DNA of 64,000 bases. Origin: Bacillus sp. EB600. Lineage in GTDB: Bacteria; Bacillota; Bacilli; Bacillales; Cytobacillaceae. Location: positions 186,001-250,000 of the forward strand of contig NZ_JAEVLT010000002.1 in the NCBI RefSeq assembly GCF_024494385.1. Direction: 5' to 3'. The notes beneath the pieces are model-generated. The model had not been told where the DNA came from, ran no database searches, and was given only the letters and a program-made list of their open reading frames with translations. A program made the translations under genes and the position numbers. Shown one piece after another: positions 38,226 through 46,440 of the stretch (position 1 is its first letter; the number at the start of each line of letters is the position of its first letter).

Positions 38226-38471
38226 TTATTGATAATTACGTGATTTCCCGCGATTATTTCGTGAAAGCGGTCTGTTTTTTCGTCTTGCTTGTCTTTTCGG
38301 ATAATAAAGGATCCCCGTAAGATTACCTGCAATGACAAAAAGAGCAAAAAGGAGCCAAGCCGAAGCAAAGATTCCCTCCACTCCAGGTGCCGATAAATGA
38401 AGACGCGGTACCGCATAGTAAAGCATGAGGCCACAAACTAAAAGACAAAGTATATATCTGTTCCTTTGCAT
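38226..38471 (-). CDS. Small two-TM membrane protein, unknown
   Basis: I do not recognise this 81-residue protein. It begins MQRNRYILCLLVCGLMLYYA, has two hydrophobic segments (about 6-22 and 33-57) and a very basic tail (YYPKRQARRKNRPLSRNNRG). ATG 38471 has GGGGGAAA seven nt upstream, favoured over the ORF start at 38513. It lies between ytkL and ytoI on the same strand and may be transcribed with ytkL (77 nt gap). Confidence 0.75.
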   Translation of the reverse strand: MQRNRYILCLLVCGLMLYYAVPRLHLSAPGVEGIFASAWLLFALFVIAGNLTGILYYPKRQARRKNRPLSRNNRGKSRNYQ

Positions 38472-38548
38472 GATCTTTCCCCCTAAATACTTTTTTGTAT
38501 TATCTTTATGCATTTAGAAGGAAAAAAAGTCGGCAACTTACAAAACAT

Positions 38549-39229
38549 TTACAGCTCTAAAGATTCACCCGGCTTGAGAATTCTTCCATTTTTATTTTCA
38601 AGCAGTTGAATAAATTTGTTCGGATCCTGTTTAATCGGCGGGAACGTATTGTAATGTATTGGAACCACTGTTTTCGCATTGATGAGCTTTGCAGCATATG
38701 CTGCATCCTCCGGTCCCATCGTAAAGTTATCGCCTATTGGCAGGAATGCAACATCAACAGGATGACGCTCGCCAATCAATTTCATATCCGAAAAGAGAGA
38801 AGTATCGCCTGCGTGATAGATGGTTTTGCCTTCATTCATAAAAAGAACTCCTGCTGGCATCCCTAAGTAAATGATTTCCTGTTGATCTGTCATAAACCCG
38901 GAGCTATGAAAAGCAGGTGTGAATTTGACTGTACCAAAGTCAAACTTATAGGCACCACCTATGTTCATTCCATGCGTGTTAAGTCCCTTCCAGCCTAAAT
39001 AGGTTGCAATTTCCGCTAGTCCTACAACAAGTGCTCCACTTTTTTTAGCCAATTCAATTGTGTCACCTAAATGGTCCCCATGGCCATGCGTTAGGATAAT
39101 AACATCTGGATGAACATCGGCAACGGTAAGGTCCGTCAAACGGTTTCCGGTAATAAAAGGATCAATTACTATTGTTTTTCCATTTGATTCAATTTTAACA
39201 ATAGAATGGCCGTGATAAGATACTTTCAT
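38549..39229 (-). CDS. ytkL: UPF0173 metal-dependent hydrolase YtkL
   Basis: Metallo-beta-lactamase-fold hydrolase of the UPF0173 family, substrate unknown. The metal motif is [13 protein letters not shown], followed by [21 protein letters not shown] and [11 protein letters not shown], which complete the metal site. The 226 residues match B. subtilis YtkL. AGGAGGAGAA precedes the ATG. Confidence 0.95.
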   Translation of the reverse strand: MKVSYHGHSIVKIESNGKTIVIDPFITGNRLTDLTVADVHPDVIILTHGHGDHLGDTIELAKKSGALVVGLAEIATYLGWKGLNTHGMNIGGAYKFDFGTVKFTPAFHSSGFMTDQQEIIYLGMPAGVLFMNEGKTIYHAGDTSLFSDMKLIGERHPVDVAFLPIGDNFTMGPEDAAYAAKLINAKTVVPIHYNTFPPIKQDPNKFIQLLENKNGRILKPGESLEL

Positions 39230-39439
39230 GTTATTCTCCTCCTATAAGTTGGTTTGTAGTTTATTTTCTTTAATAATTCTTAGATTTCCTTCTTTATCAT
39301 AGCCAATTTATTAGAACTTTTTCAAAAAATTACTCTTTTGTTGCTGTTTACCTTTGGCATACCGGCTCATTATATTTACTTTTTTACTTAATATTGCTAC
39401 TCTCGAAAGTGGATTTAATTTTTAGGAGGCTAAACAAAA

Positions 39440-40537
39440 ATGAATCAACGATTAAAAAAACTGCAAGCATGGATGATAAAAAACGATGTGCAAATCAGCT
39501 TAATCACTTCTTCTGAAAATGTTTTTTATTTAAGCGGTTTTTATAGTGACCCACATGAACGTCTGCTTGCTTTAGCCGTTTTTCAAGAAGAAGAACCATT
39601 TCTCGTTTGTCCCGCTATGGAAAAGTATAGTGCCAAAAGTTCCGGCTGGGATAATGAAATTATTGGCTACAGCGATATCGATCACCCATGGGAGCTTATT
39701 GAAAAGGGAATAAATAACCGAATTAAAAACGTAAAAAACGTGGCAATTGAAAAGGAACATATGATTGTCGAACGGTATGAAGAGCTGTCAAAGTTATTTC
39801 CAAACAGTACTTTTGTTTCTGCCGAGGAAAAATTAAGAAAGCTGCGGATGATTAAAGATAACAACGAATTAAAAACAATCGAAGAGGCATGTGCACTAGC
39901 AGATTATGCTGTTGAAGTCGGTGTTGGTGAAATAAAAGCAGGGAAAACGGAATTGGAGATTCTTTCGGCCATTGAATTTGCCTTAAAGAAAAAAGGGGTA
40001 AAGGAAATGTCGTTTGCAACGATGGTTCTGACTGGTGCGAACGCTGCTTCTCCACACGGCACACCTGGTTTAACCAAAATTCAAAAAGGCGATCTTGTTT
40101 TATTTGATTTAGGAGTGGTTGTCGACCGCTACTGTTCGGATATCACCAGAACAGTTGCCTACGGGGATATTAACGATAAACAAAAAGAAATATATGATAC
40201 TGTTTTAAAAGCCCAGCTTGCTGGAATAGCAGCAAGTAAACCGGGAGCTACTGCTGCAAAAGTTGACCTTGCTGCCCGCAATGTTATTTCTGAGGCTGGC
40301 TATGGGGACTATTTTCCTCATCGTTTGGGGCATGGTCTTGGAATTAGCGTTCATGAGTTTCCGTCAATGACAGAAACAAATCAACTGGTTATTGAAGAAG
40401 GTATGGTATACACCATTGAGCCCGGAATCTACGTTCCAGAGGTTGCTGGTGTAAGAATTGAAGACGATGTTTATGTTACAGCTGATGGTGTCAAAGTATT
40501 AACGAAATTCCCGAAAGAATTGCAAGTTATTAAATAG
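39440..40537 (+). CDS. Xaa-Pro peptidase (M24 family)
   Basis: Cytosolic M24B metallopeptidase that should cleave Xaa-Pro bonds (PepQ/YkvY-like). The N-terminal creatinase-like domain (1-130) is followed by the pita-bread domain with metal ligands in LFDLGVVVDRYCSDITRT (two Asp), HRLGHGLGISVHE (His), YTIEPGIY (Glu) and GVRIEDDV (Glu). The 365-aa length is typical. Start follows TTAGGAGGC. A small hairpin terminator follows. Exact paralogue is uncertain, so no symbol is given. Confidence 0.93.
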   Translation: MNQRLKKLQAWMIKNDVQISLITSSENVFYLSGFYSDPHERLLALAVFQEEEPFLVCPAMEKYSAKSSGWDNEIIGYSDIDHPWELIEKGINNRIKNVKNVAIEKEHMIVERYEELSKLFPNSTFVSAEEKLRKLRMIKDNNELKTIEEACALADYAVEVGVGEIKAGKTELEILSAIEFALKKKGVKEMSFATMVLTGANAASPHGTPGLTKIQKGDLVLFDLGVVVDRYCSDITRTVAYGDINDKQKEIYDTVLKAQLAGIAASKPGATAAKVDLAARNVISEAGYGDYFPHRLGHGLGISVHEFPSMTETNQLVIEEGMVYTIEPGIYVPEVAGVRIEDDVYVTADGVKVLTKFPKELQVIK

Positions 40538-40544
40538 CAACATT

Positions 40545-40572
40545 AGGGTCCGAGAAATTCCGGACCCTTATT
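40545..40572. terminator. Terminator between Xaa-Pro peptidase and ald
   Basis: AGGGTCCG-8nt-CGGACCCT in the gap between convergent genes. T-rich flanks are modest on both sides. Confidence 0.65.
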
Positions 40573-40584
40573 CATTTAACCATT

Positions 40585-41697
40585 TTAAAGTAGCGATTTA
40601 GGATTGGAATAGGTAAGTCCGTGAGCTTGGGCAACTGCTTCATAGGTGATAAAACCGTCAAGTGTGTTTATTCCTTTTAGCAACGCTTCATTTTCAAGGG
40701 ATGCTTGTTTATACCCTTTATTTGCAATTTGAATCGCATAAGGAACTGTAACGTTCGTTAAGGCGATCGTTGAGGTGCGTGGAACTGCACCAGGCATATT
40801 AGCTACAGCATAATGAACCACACCGTGTTTTTCATAAGTGGGATTATCGTGGGTTGTAATCCGATCTGTTGTTTCAAAGATACCACCTTGATCAATTGCA
40901 ATATCGACAACTACGCTCCCAGGTTTCATAGATTTAACCATTTCTTCAGTTACAAGCTTAGGTGCCTTGGCACCCGGAATAAGCACGGCACCAATAACCA
41001 GATCAGATTCTTTAACTGCTTCTGAAATAGTATAAGGATTAGACATGAGCGTGGTAATATCCGAGCCAAAAATATCGTCCAAATGACGAAGTCGTTCGGG
41101 ATTCAAGTCGATAAGATTAACCTTCGCTCCTAAACCAATAGCGATTTTGGCTGCATTTGTTCCTGCAACACCACCGCCAATAATGGTCACCTTTCCCCGC
41201 CCGACACCTGGAACTCCGGAAAGAAGAATCCCTTTTCCACCGTTAACCTTTTCTAAAAATTGTGCGCCTACTTGTGGAGCCATTCTCCCTGCGACCTCAC
41301 TCATAGGAGTTAAAAGAGGAAGTGAACCATTTTGTAATTGCACTGTTTCATAAGCAATCGTTACAACTTTATGATCCAATAACGCTTTCGTTAGCACAGG
41401 CTCAGCGGCTAAATGTAAATATGTAAATAAAGTTAAGTCTTCACGGAAATATCTATATTCACTTGACAGTGGCTCCTTAACCTTCATGACCATTTCCATC
41501 GACCAAGCTTCTGCAGCTGTATCGACCAATTTTGCTCCAGATGCAGTATATTCCCCATCGGAAAAACCAGAACCGATGCCAGCCCCTTTTTCAATAAATA
41601 CTTCATGACCGAAGTTCAATAGATTGACAACCCCTGCCGGCGTCATTGCCACTCGATTTTCATTATTTTTTTTTTCTTTAGGTACCCCAATGCGCAT
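40585..41697 (-). CDS. ald: Alanine dehydrogenase
   Basis: NAD-dependent interconversion of alanine and pyruvate plus ammonium, used in alanine catabolism during sporulation. It starts [20 protein letters not shown] and has MKVKEP (catalytic Lys), YLHLAAEP (His) and the NAD site [12 protein letters not shown]. The ORF reaches 41730, but ATG 41697 follows ATAGGAGGTTTTTTT and gives 370 residues, close to the family. Confidence 0.97.
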   Translation of the reverse strand: MRIGVPKEKKNNENRVAMTPAGVVNLLNFGHEVFIEKGAGIGSGFSDGEYTASGAKLVDTAAEAWSMEMVMKVKEPLSSEYRYFREDLTLFTYLHLAAEPVLTKALLDHKVVTIAYETVQLQNGSLPLLTPMSEVAGRMAPQVGAQFLEKVNGGKGILLSGVPGVGRGKVTIIGGGVAGTNAAKIAIGLGAKVNLIDLNPERLRHLDDIFGSDITTLMSNPYTISEAVKESDLVIGAVLIPGAKAPKLVTEEMVKSMKPGSVVVDIAIDQGGIFETTDRITTHDNPTYEKHGVVHYAVANMPGAVPRTSTIALTNVTVPYAIQIANKGYKQASLENEALLKGINTLDGFITYEAVAQAHGLTYSNPKSLL

Positions 41698-41714
41698 AAA
41701 AAAACCTCCTATAT

Positions 41715-41886
41715 CTATTGGATCCGACATGAATTATTTTTACAAAATGGATAACCCAAAAAAGGAGAGCCAAATCCAAAGCCCCACGGGCGAAAGCCAA
41801 GGCCGAATGGACGAAATATTCGTGTATCATTTGGATTATAAACCTGCTGCTGTTGAACAGGCATCATTGACATTTCATTATGGCAT
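41715..41886 (-). pseudogene. Small QQQQ/G-F-rich gene with apparent 1-nt frameshift
   Basis: An ATG at 41886 has a perfect ribosome site (GAGGAGGAC, 7 nt spacing) but stops after two codons. Removing one A from CATAATG would join it to the open frame: MPYEMSMMPVQQQQVYNP, then a G/F/P-rich part (RPFGLGFRPWGFGFGSPFLG) ending near CKNNSCRIQ. Without the shift, translation could start at ATG 41873 (52 aa), but that lacks a good site. Composition suggests a small coat-like protein; the family was not recognised. Confidence 0.6.
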
Positions 41887-42004
41887 ATTTTGTCCTCCTC
41901 ATTTTAAATTATATTTTCCCTAAAGAATATGCAATTTAAAATTGGAACTCTTGGGTGATTGGCCTTAAACCTGAAATTTCATAGTTCGTGTTCTAGATCT
42001 TATA

Positions 42005-42031
42005 CAAAAAAACTGCCCATTGATGGACAGC
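42005..42031 (-). terminator. Terminator after 54-aa gene
   Basis: CTGTCCATCAATGGGCAG then TTTTTTTG on the minus strand, about 20 nt past the stop at 42050. It supports transcription of the small gene. Confidence 0.75.
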
Positions 42032-42049
42032 CACAACTTAATTATAATC

Positions 42050-42214
42050 TTACATTTTGGTTTCAGTTCCCTTTGGTCCATATAAATCCGCGTGCAATCC
42101 CTGTTTATTGATCGACCCGCTGTTATAAACATTTTGAATTTGTTCGTTAACCACACTTGTCCCTTTCTCATCATAGAGTAACGCGGATGGCCTTTTCGGT
42201 TCACTTTTTGTCAA
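42050..42214 (-). CDS. Unrecognised 54-aa protein, TTG start
   Basis: A small hydrophilic protein that begins TTG with AAAGGGGATAGAAGG before it. It reads SEPKRPSALLYDEKGTSVV, then NEQIQNVYNSGSINKQGLH, ending YGPKGTETKM. No membrane segment or Cys. A terminator follows immediately, which strongly supports a real gene. A longer ATG/GTG ORF overlapping it in another frame (41965-42204) has no such support. I do not recognise the family. Confidence 0.72.
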   Translation of the reverse strand: MTKSEPKRPSALLYDEKGTSVVNEQIQNVYNSGSINKQGLHADLYGPKGTETKM

Positions 42215-42316
42215 CCTTCTATCCCCTTTCCAAATAAAATTCTTTCTTATTGTTCGATAAATTGATACACTTATTCATTTGAAGTATTGTATAATTGTGG
42301 TAAGGAGGAGATGACA

Positions 42317-42763
42317 ATGGGACTTGAGTATAAGAATATATTAGTTGCAATTGACGGTTCACAGGAAGCAGAGTGGGCTTTTAAAAAAGCAATTGACATT
42401 GCCAAGAGAAATAATGCAAAGCTTTTATTAACTCATGTCATTGATACAAGAACGTTTGCGACAGTTGAAGCTTACGATCGAACCATTGCAGAAAGAGCGG
42501 ACAAATTTGCATCAGAATTGCTTGAAAACTATCAAAAAACAGCTGTTAATGCAGGTGTTACCGATGTTGATTATGTCATTGAATTTGGCTCCCCTAAAGT
42601 AAGAATTCCAAAAGATATTGCTAAAAAGAACAACTGTGATTTAATTATTTGCGGTGCAACTGGTCTTAACGCAGTTGAAAGATTTTTCATTGGCAGTGTT
42701 TCAGAGCATATCACCAGATACGCTCCTTGTGATGTTCTGGTGATCCGGACAGAAAAGGATTAA
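42317..42763 (+). CDS. Universal stress protein, UspA family
   Basis: Nucleotide-binding stress protein. The 148-aa protein starts MGLEYKNILVAIDGSQEAEW and has the ATP-binding signature G-2X-G-9X-G-S in GATGLNAVERFFIGSVS (near 121-137), then CDVLVIR. The longer ORF start is unlikely. ATG 42317 has GGAGGAG at good spacing. A structured inverted-repeat region follows. Confidence 0.93.
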   Translation: MGLEYKNILVAIDGSQEAEWAFKKAIDIAKRNNAKLLLTHVIDTRTFATVEAYDRTIAERADKFASELLENYQKTAVNAGVTDVDYVIEFGSPKVRIPKDIAKKNNCDLIICGATGLNAVERFFIGSVSEHITRYAPCDVLVIRTEKD

Positions 42764-42783
42764 TAGACATATATTATACATCT

Positions 42784-42899
42784 AAAGAGGATGTCTCCAG
42801 GGGCACCCCTTCATACGGTATACAGCAAATGCCCGTACATTCTTTTGCTATATATTGTTTCTGAACTCGGGAGCAGACTTTTGGAGATATCCTCTTTTT
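42784..42899 (+). other. Structured inverted-repeat element after uspA
   Basis: AAAGAGGATGTCTCCA (42784-42799) pairs with TGGAGATATCCTCTTT (42882-42897), 16 pairs with one G-U, then TTTTC. Inside are AGCAAA/TTTTGCT and GGGCA/TGCCC arms. It may be a long terminator, a MITE-like relic or a structured RNA. Confidence 0.6.
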
Positions 42900-42908
42900 C
42901 CCAAAAAC

Positions 42909-42979
42909 CTATACCAATTTGAGAACTAAACAAAAAGATCTATACCAAATTGAGAAAATACTTCTATCCCATATTGAGG
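42909..42979 (+). repeat. Three imperfect direct repeats upstream of 106-aa gene
   Basis: CTATACCAATTTGAGA (42909-42924), CTATACCAAATTGAGA (42940-42955) and CTATCCCATATTGAGG (42964-42979). Starts are 31 and 24 nt apart. Likely iterated regulator sites or duplications in the promoter region. Confidence 0.55.
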
Positions 42980-43027
42980 TTATGTGATACAATGAACAAA
43001 AATAATATAGTAGGAGGTATTAGAAAA

Positions 43028-43348
43028 ATGAAAGAATTCTTTTATTTCGACGATCGCTTAGGCATCCATATTCCAAACATGGATTTAGGATGGCACTATT
43101 ACAGTATGGAAATGGACACACAACATTCTATACTGTACCATTGGGAATTAATCCGCGGGTCCATCCCTGACCGTATCGCAGACCTCGAACATACTATCAA
43201 CATTAAGCAGGCCCAGCTCTCAGAAGAAAATGATTTCCATCGCTCTTGTGAATTAAACGCCGAAATTGCAGAACACGCATCCATTATCAATGATTTGTGG
43301 ATTCTATATCGTGAAAACCAAGAAATTTCAGACAAAGTATTACAATAG
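43028..43348 (+). CDS. Conserved-looking 106-aa protein, unknown
   Basis: Not recognised. The protein starts MKEFFYFDDRLGIHIPNMDL, is rich in aromatic residues at the N-terminus (GWHYYSME) and then forms long charged helices (DRIADLEHTINIKQAQLSE, NAEIAEHASIINDLW), so probably a helical soluble protein. ATG 43028 has GGAGGT about 11 nt upstream. The ORF start at 42950 lies inside direct repeats and is unlikely. A terminator follows. Confidence 0.8.
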   Translation: MKEFFYFDDRLGIHIPNMDLGWHYYSMEMDTQHSILYHWELIRGSIPDRIADLEHTINIKQAQLSEENDFHRSCELNAEIAEHASIINDLWILYRENQEISDKVLQ

Positions 43349-43352
43349 TAAT

Positions 43353-43394
43353 TAAAAAAAGCTCACTCTTTTAACACAAGAGGAGCTTTTTTTT
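43353..43394. terminator. Bidirectional terminator before moaB
   Basis: AAAAAAGCTC..CTCTT-loop-AAGAG.GAGCTTTTTTTT between two convergent genes. Confidence 0.85.
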
Positions 43395-43398
43395 ATTT

Positions 43399-43911
43399 TT
43401 ACAGGTCTTTCTTCAATTCTCTAACCACGTGTCCGATTTCTGGGAGGATAAGTTTATTCATTGCAAGCTTTACCGCCCCTGTTGAACCAGGCGTTGAAAA
43501 TATAGCTTTGTTCTTTACAACACCGGCAATTGCTCTTGATAGGATGGCACTGGAGCCAATATCTTCTTGATAACTAAGCATTCTAAACAGCTCACCAAAA
43601 CCAACCATTTCCTTTTCAAGGAGGTTTTGAACCGTCTCGATGGTTACATCCCTCTTGGCTATTCCTGTTCCTCCATTGGTCAGGATTACATCGATGTCTT
43701 CATTGGTACAGCCTTTGATAATTTCGTCTCCGATTGAAGCTGATTCGTCTTTTACAATTATGTAATCTATTATCTTATGTCCTGCCTGTTCCAAAAGTTC
43801 AATCATTAACTTTCCGCTTTTGTCAGTCTCCTTGTCTCTAGTGTCGCTAACTGTAATAATCTTACAACCAACAATTTTAACTGCCTGTTTCTTATGTTCA
43901 TGTGTACTCAT
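43399..43911 (-). CDS. moaB: Molybdenum cofactor biosynthesis protein MoaB
   Basis: MoaB/MogA-fold protein that adenylates or binds molybdopterin in cofactor synthesis. The 170-aa protein has IITVSDTRDKETDKSG, VILTNGGTGIAKRDVTIE and FSTPGSTGAVKLAM, the MPT-binding motifs. It overlaps the upstream ecsC-family gene by one base (TAATG), so translation is coupled. No other Moco genes are visible nearby. Confidence 0.93.
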   Translation of the reverse strand: MSTHEHKKQAVKIVGCKIITVSDTRDKETDKSGKLMIELLEQAGHKIIDYIIVKDESASIGDEIIKGCTNEDIDVILTNGGTGIAKRDVTIETVQNLLEKEMVGFGELFRMLSYQEDIGSSAILSRAIAGVVKNKAIFSTPGSTGAVKLAMNKLILPEIGHVVRELKKDL

Positions 43912-44762
43912 TAATCCATCTTCTCCTCTTTTTCTCGAAGGTAACGAAGTTGATAAAAATTATGAGCAAATTCTGTTACCTTTCTCGTTAGTTGATAATT
44001 CGCAGCTGCACCAATTGCCATGCTAACAAGTGGGATACCTTGAATCAACTTTTTTCTAAAGAAGATGATCATCATTGCTTTAAAAATTTGTTGCAAAGGC
44101 TGCCGGGTCCAAGTAATATCTGTTACCTGTTCACTTCCCTCATAAAAATAATGATTATGAGTCACATTTAATTCGTTCATTAAAGTTTGCCAGCCAGCTT
44201 TTTGAACTCTGGTTGGGAGTAAAGCAATATGGAAGATTTTTAGAGAGGTCATCATTTCATATGGCGTATTTACTTCAAATCCGTATGTCATTGCGATTAA
44301 TTGCACCACTCTTAAATTGATGATCGCAATCGCGGGTAGATCCATACCAATGAGCAATGCTCCTCCCGTTCCGGTTAAACCTCCTTGAGCAAAGGAGTAA
44401 AAGCGATGTCTCGCGATTTGCTGCTCAGCAATATATTGCAATTGCTCAATTTTCAAGTTCTTTAACTCTTCAATTGATTCAATATCATTAGCAAATATTC
44501 TTCCTGCTGATAAGATCCGTTCCTTTACTTCCATTTGCAATTGCGATCCTTGGATCATTGCGTGTAAATGGAACAGCCATCCATCGACCACAGAAAAAAA
44601 CTGTTTTTGAATCGAATCAGGAAGTAATGAGAAAGAACGTTCTACGTATTTTTCATACAATAATTGAAAATCATTGGGTTCATAAGCCAGCAGTTTTTTT
44701 TCCCAATCCCGAATCCCCTTCAGAGTTATCTTCTCTCGGTCTGTCAATGGCACAATTACCAC
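43911..44762 (-). CDS. EcsC family protein
   Basis: EcsC-family proteins have unclear function; EcsC itself sits with an ABC transporter in Bacillus. The 283-residue protein has FAQGGLTGTGGALLIGMDLPAIAIINLR (about 123-150), the family's glycine-rich hydrophobic segment, and a second hydrophobic part near 238-252. ATG/GTG-type start after AGGAGGTGG. Coupled to moaB. Confidence 0.82.
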   Translation of the reverse strand: MVIVPLTDREKITLKGIRDWEKKLLAYEPNDFQLLYEKYVERSFSLLPDSIQKQFFSVVDGWLFHLHAMIQGSQLQMEVKERILSAGRIFANDIESIEELKNLKIEQLQYIAEQQIARHRFYSFAQGGLTGTGGALLIGMDLPAIAIINLRVVQLIAMTYGFEVNTPYEMMTSLKIFHIALLPTRVQKAGWQTLMNELNVTHNHYFYEGSEQVTDITWTRQPLQQIFKAMMIIFFRKKLIQGIPLVSMAIGAAANYQLTRKVTEFAHNFYQLRYLREKEEKMD

Positions 44763-44818
44763 CTCCTAATTATTAATCGAATTATTTTTCTTAGTATATC
44801 ATAACAAATAGTAAGACG

Positions 44819-44859
44819 AAAAAAGACAAAAGTCCCTGAGAGGGACTTTTGTCTTTTGA
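44819..44859 (-). terminator. Terminator downstream of ackA
   Basis: AAAAGACAAAAGTCCCT-loop-AGGGACTTTTGTCTTTT, with T run on the minus strand. It lies beyond repeat copy 7, so the repeat is in the ackA 3' UTR. Confidence 0.85.
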
Positions 44860-44893
44860 CTAAAGATAAATAAACAGTTTAAGCTTTGATAAC

Positions 44894-45037
44894 TGTCTAG
44901 CTCCAGCGCCCAGTGACTAGTGAACTTCACCCACCTCCCGATAAGTCAAGCACGAATGCGCTGACGCTCTTCGTGTTTCCTTTATCTCAGTCGGTGGGCT
45001 CCAGTCCTGTCGTCGCTAAACTGGCGCTTACGCTTTT
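44894..45037. repeat. Dispersed repeat copy 7 (module Y, full)
   Basis: TGTCTAGCTCCAGCGCCCAG, CGATAAGTCAAGCACGAATG, CTCTTCGTGTTTCCTTTATC and CGTCGCTAAACTGGCGCTTA. Same orientation relative to ackA as copy 1 has to thrS, starting a few nt past the stop. Confidence 0.88.
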
Positions 45038-45042
45038 CTTCA

Positions 45043-46236
45043 TTATTTTACGTTTGCTAAACGAAGTACGTCACGGGCAATCATAACTTCTTCATTTGTA
45101 GGGATAACGATAACCTTGACAGGTGAATGAGGGTAATTAATGAATGCTTCTTCCCCTCTTGTTTTATTAAGAGCAGGATCAAAATATACACCCATAAATT
45201 CAAGCCCTTTTAATATTCTTTCTCTAATCGTATCACTATTTTCACCAATACCAGCCGTAAAAATGATCGCATCTACGCCGTACATCCGGGCAGCATAGGA
45301 TCCGATATACTTATGAATCTTGCTTGCAAAAACATTTAAGGCCAATTGGGAACGGTCATCCCCCTTGGTGGCTGCTTCTTCAATATCACGAAGATCACTT
45401 GAAAAACCAGAAAGTGCGAGCATTCCACTCTTTTTATTTAATACATCTAAAACTTCTTCAGCAGTCATGCCTGTTTTTTCCATGATATACGGTATTAAGG
45501 CAGGGTCAATGTTACCGGAACGTGTACCCATGGTTACTCCGGCAAGTGGTGTAAAGCCCATCGAGGTGTCAATCGACCTTCCGCCTTCAATAGCAGCAAT
45601 ACTGGCACCATTTCCTAAGTGGCAGGAAATTAAACGCAGGTGTTCCAGCGGACGACCTAATAGCTCTGCAGCACGCTGTGAAACATATTTATGTGATGTG
45701 CCATGGAAACCATACTTACGGATTCCATATTTTTCATAATACTCGTATGGAAGACTGTAAAGAAAAGAACTTTCTGGCATGGTCTGATGGAATGCTGTAT
45801 CAAATACAGCAATTGCTGGAACATTAGGCAATACACGATGAAATGCCTTGATCCCTGTCACGTTTGCCGGGTTATGTAATGGAGCTAATTCTGATAACCC
45901 TTCAATTTGCTCTAAAACTTTATCTGTTATAATCACAGAGTCATTAAATAATTCTCCTCCGTGTACAACCCGGTGACCAACCCCATTAATTTCATCAAGA
46001 GATTTTATAATTCCCAAAGTAGTCAGCTTATCCAGCAGCAATTTTACTGCTACTTCATGATTTGGAATATCCGATGTTTCCTTTATTTTTTCTCCATTTA
46101 CAGTAATAGTAAAAATAGAGTCATTTAAACCAATCCGCTCAATTAATCCTTTTGTAATTACATCTTCACTCGGCATTTCAAATAATTGAAACTTCAATGA
46201 AGAACTTCCAGCATTGATCGCGATAATTTTCGCCAT
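45043..46236 (-). CDS. ackA: Acetate kinase
   Basis: It interconverts acetyl-phosphate and acetate with ATP formation in overflow metabolism. It starts [20 protein letters not shown] and has [25 protein letters not shown] and [10 protein letters not shown]. The ORF extends to 46326, but ATG 46236 has AAGGAGCG at about 8 nt and gives 397 aa as in the family. CcpA activates ackA in B. subtilis; I found no clear cre here. Confidence 0.97.
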   Translation of the reverse strand: MAKIIAINAGSSSLKFQLFEMPSEDVITKGLIERIGLNDSIFTITVNGEKIKETSDIPNHEVAVKLLLDKLTTLGIIKSLDEINGVGHRVVHGGELFNDSVIITDKVLEQIEGLSELAPLHNPANVTGIKAFHRVLPNVPAIAVFDTAFHQTMPESSFLYSLPYEYYEKYGIRKYGFHGTSHKYVSQRAAELLGRPLEHLRLISCHLGNGASIAAIEGGRSIDTSMGFTPLAGVTMGTRSGNIDPALIPYIMEKTGMTAEEVLDVLNKKSGMLALSGFSSDLRDIEEAATKGDDRSQLALNVFASKIHKYIGSYAARMYGVDAIIFTAGIGENSDTIRERILKGLEFMGVYFDPALNKTRGEEAFINYPHSPVKVIVIPTNEEVMIARDVLRLANVK

Positions 46237-46440
46237 TTTTCGACCGCTCCTTCTTTTACATTTCAACATCAGTCGTGCTTTTTCTATTTTATCTTGCACA
46301 ATCCGACACCAAATATTTCCCTTCAATGTTTCATTAAATCACTGTATTTGGAACATTTCAAGAAGGAGTTTGAAATAATAGCCCTTTCATTTAAATATAA
46401 TTATATTCAGATATTTATAATAATTAGCAATTTATAATAT
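46237..46440 (-). promoter_or_regulatory. ackA upstream region
   Basis: AT-rich gap between ytxK and ackA. TTGCTA and TATAAT occur but 19 nt apart. TGAAAGGGCTATTA differs from the cre consensus at two positions. No firm promoter is assigned. Confidence 0.3.

Noticed and set aside
41965..42204. 79-aa minus-strand ORF
   Set aside because: It overlaps the 54-aa TTG gene in another frame, runs through the terminator and has no ribosome site or sensible protein composition.
42901..42985. CRISPR-like array in the three direct repeats
   Set aside because: Only three imperfect 16-nt units with 8-15 nt spacers and no cas genes.
46330..46440. CcpA cre site for ackA
   Set aside because: The best match (TGAAAGGGCTATTA) has two mismatches at key positions; not supportable.
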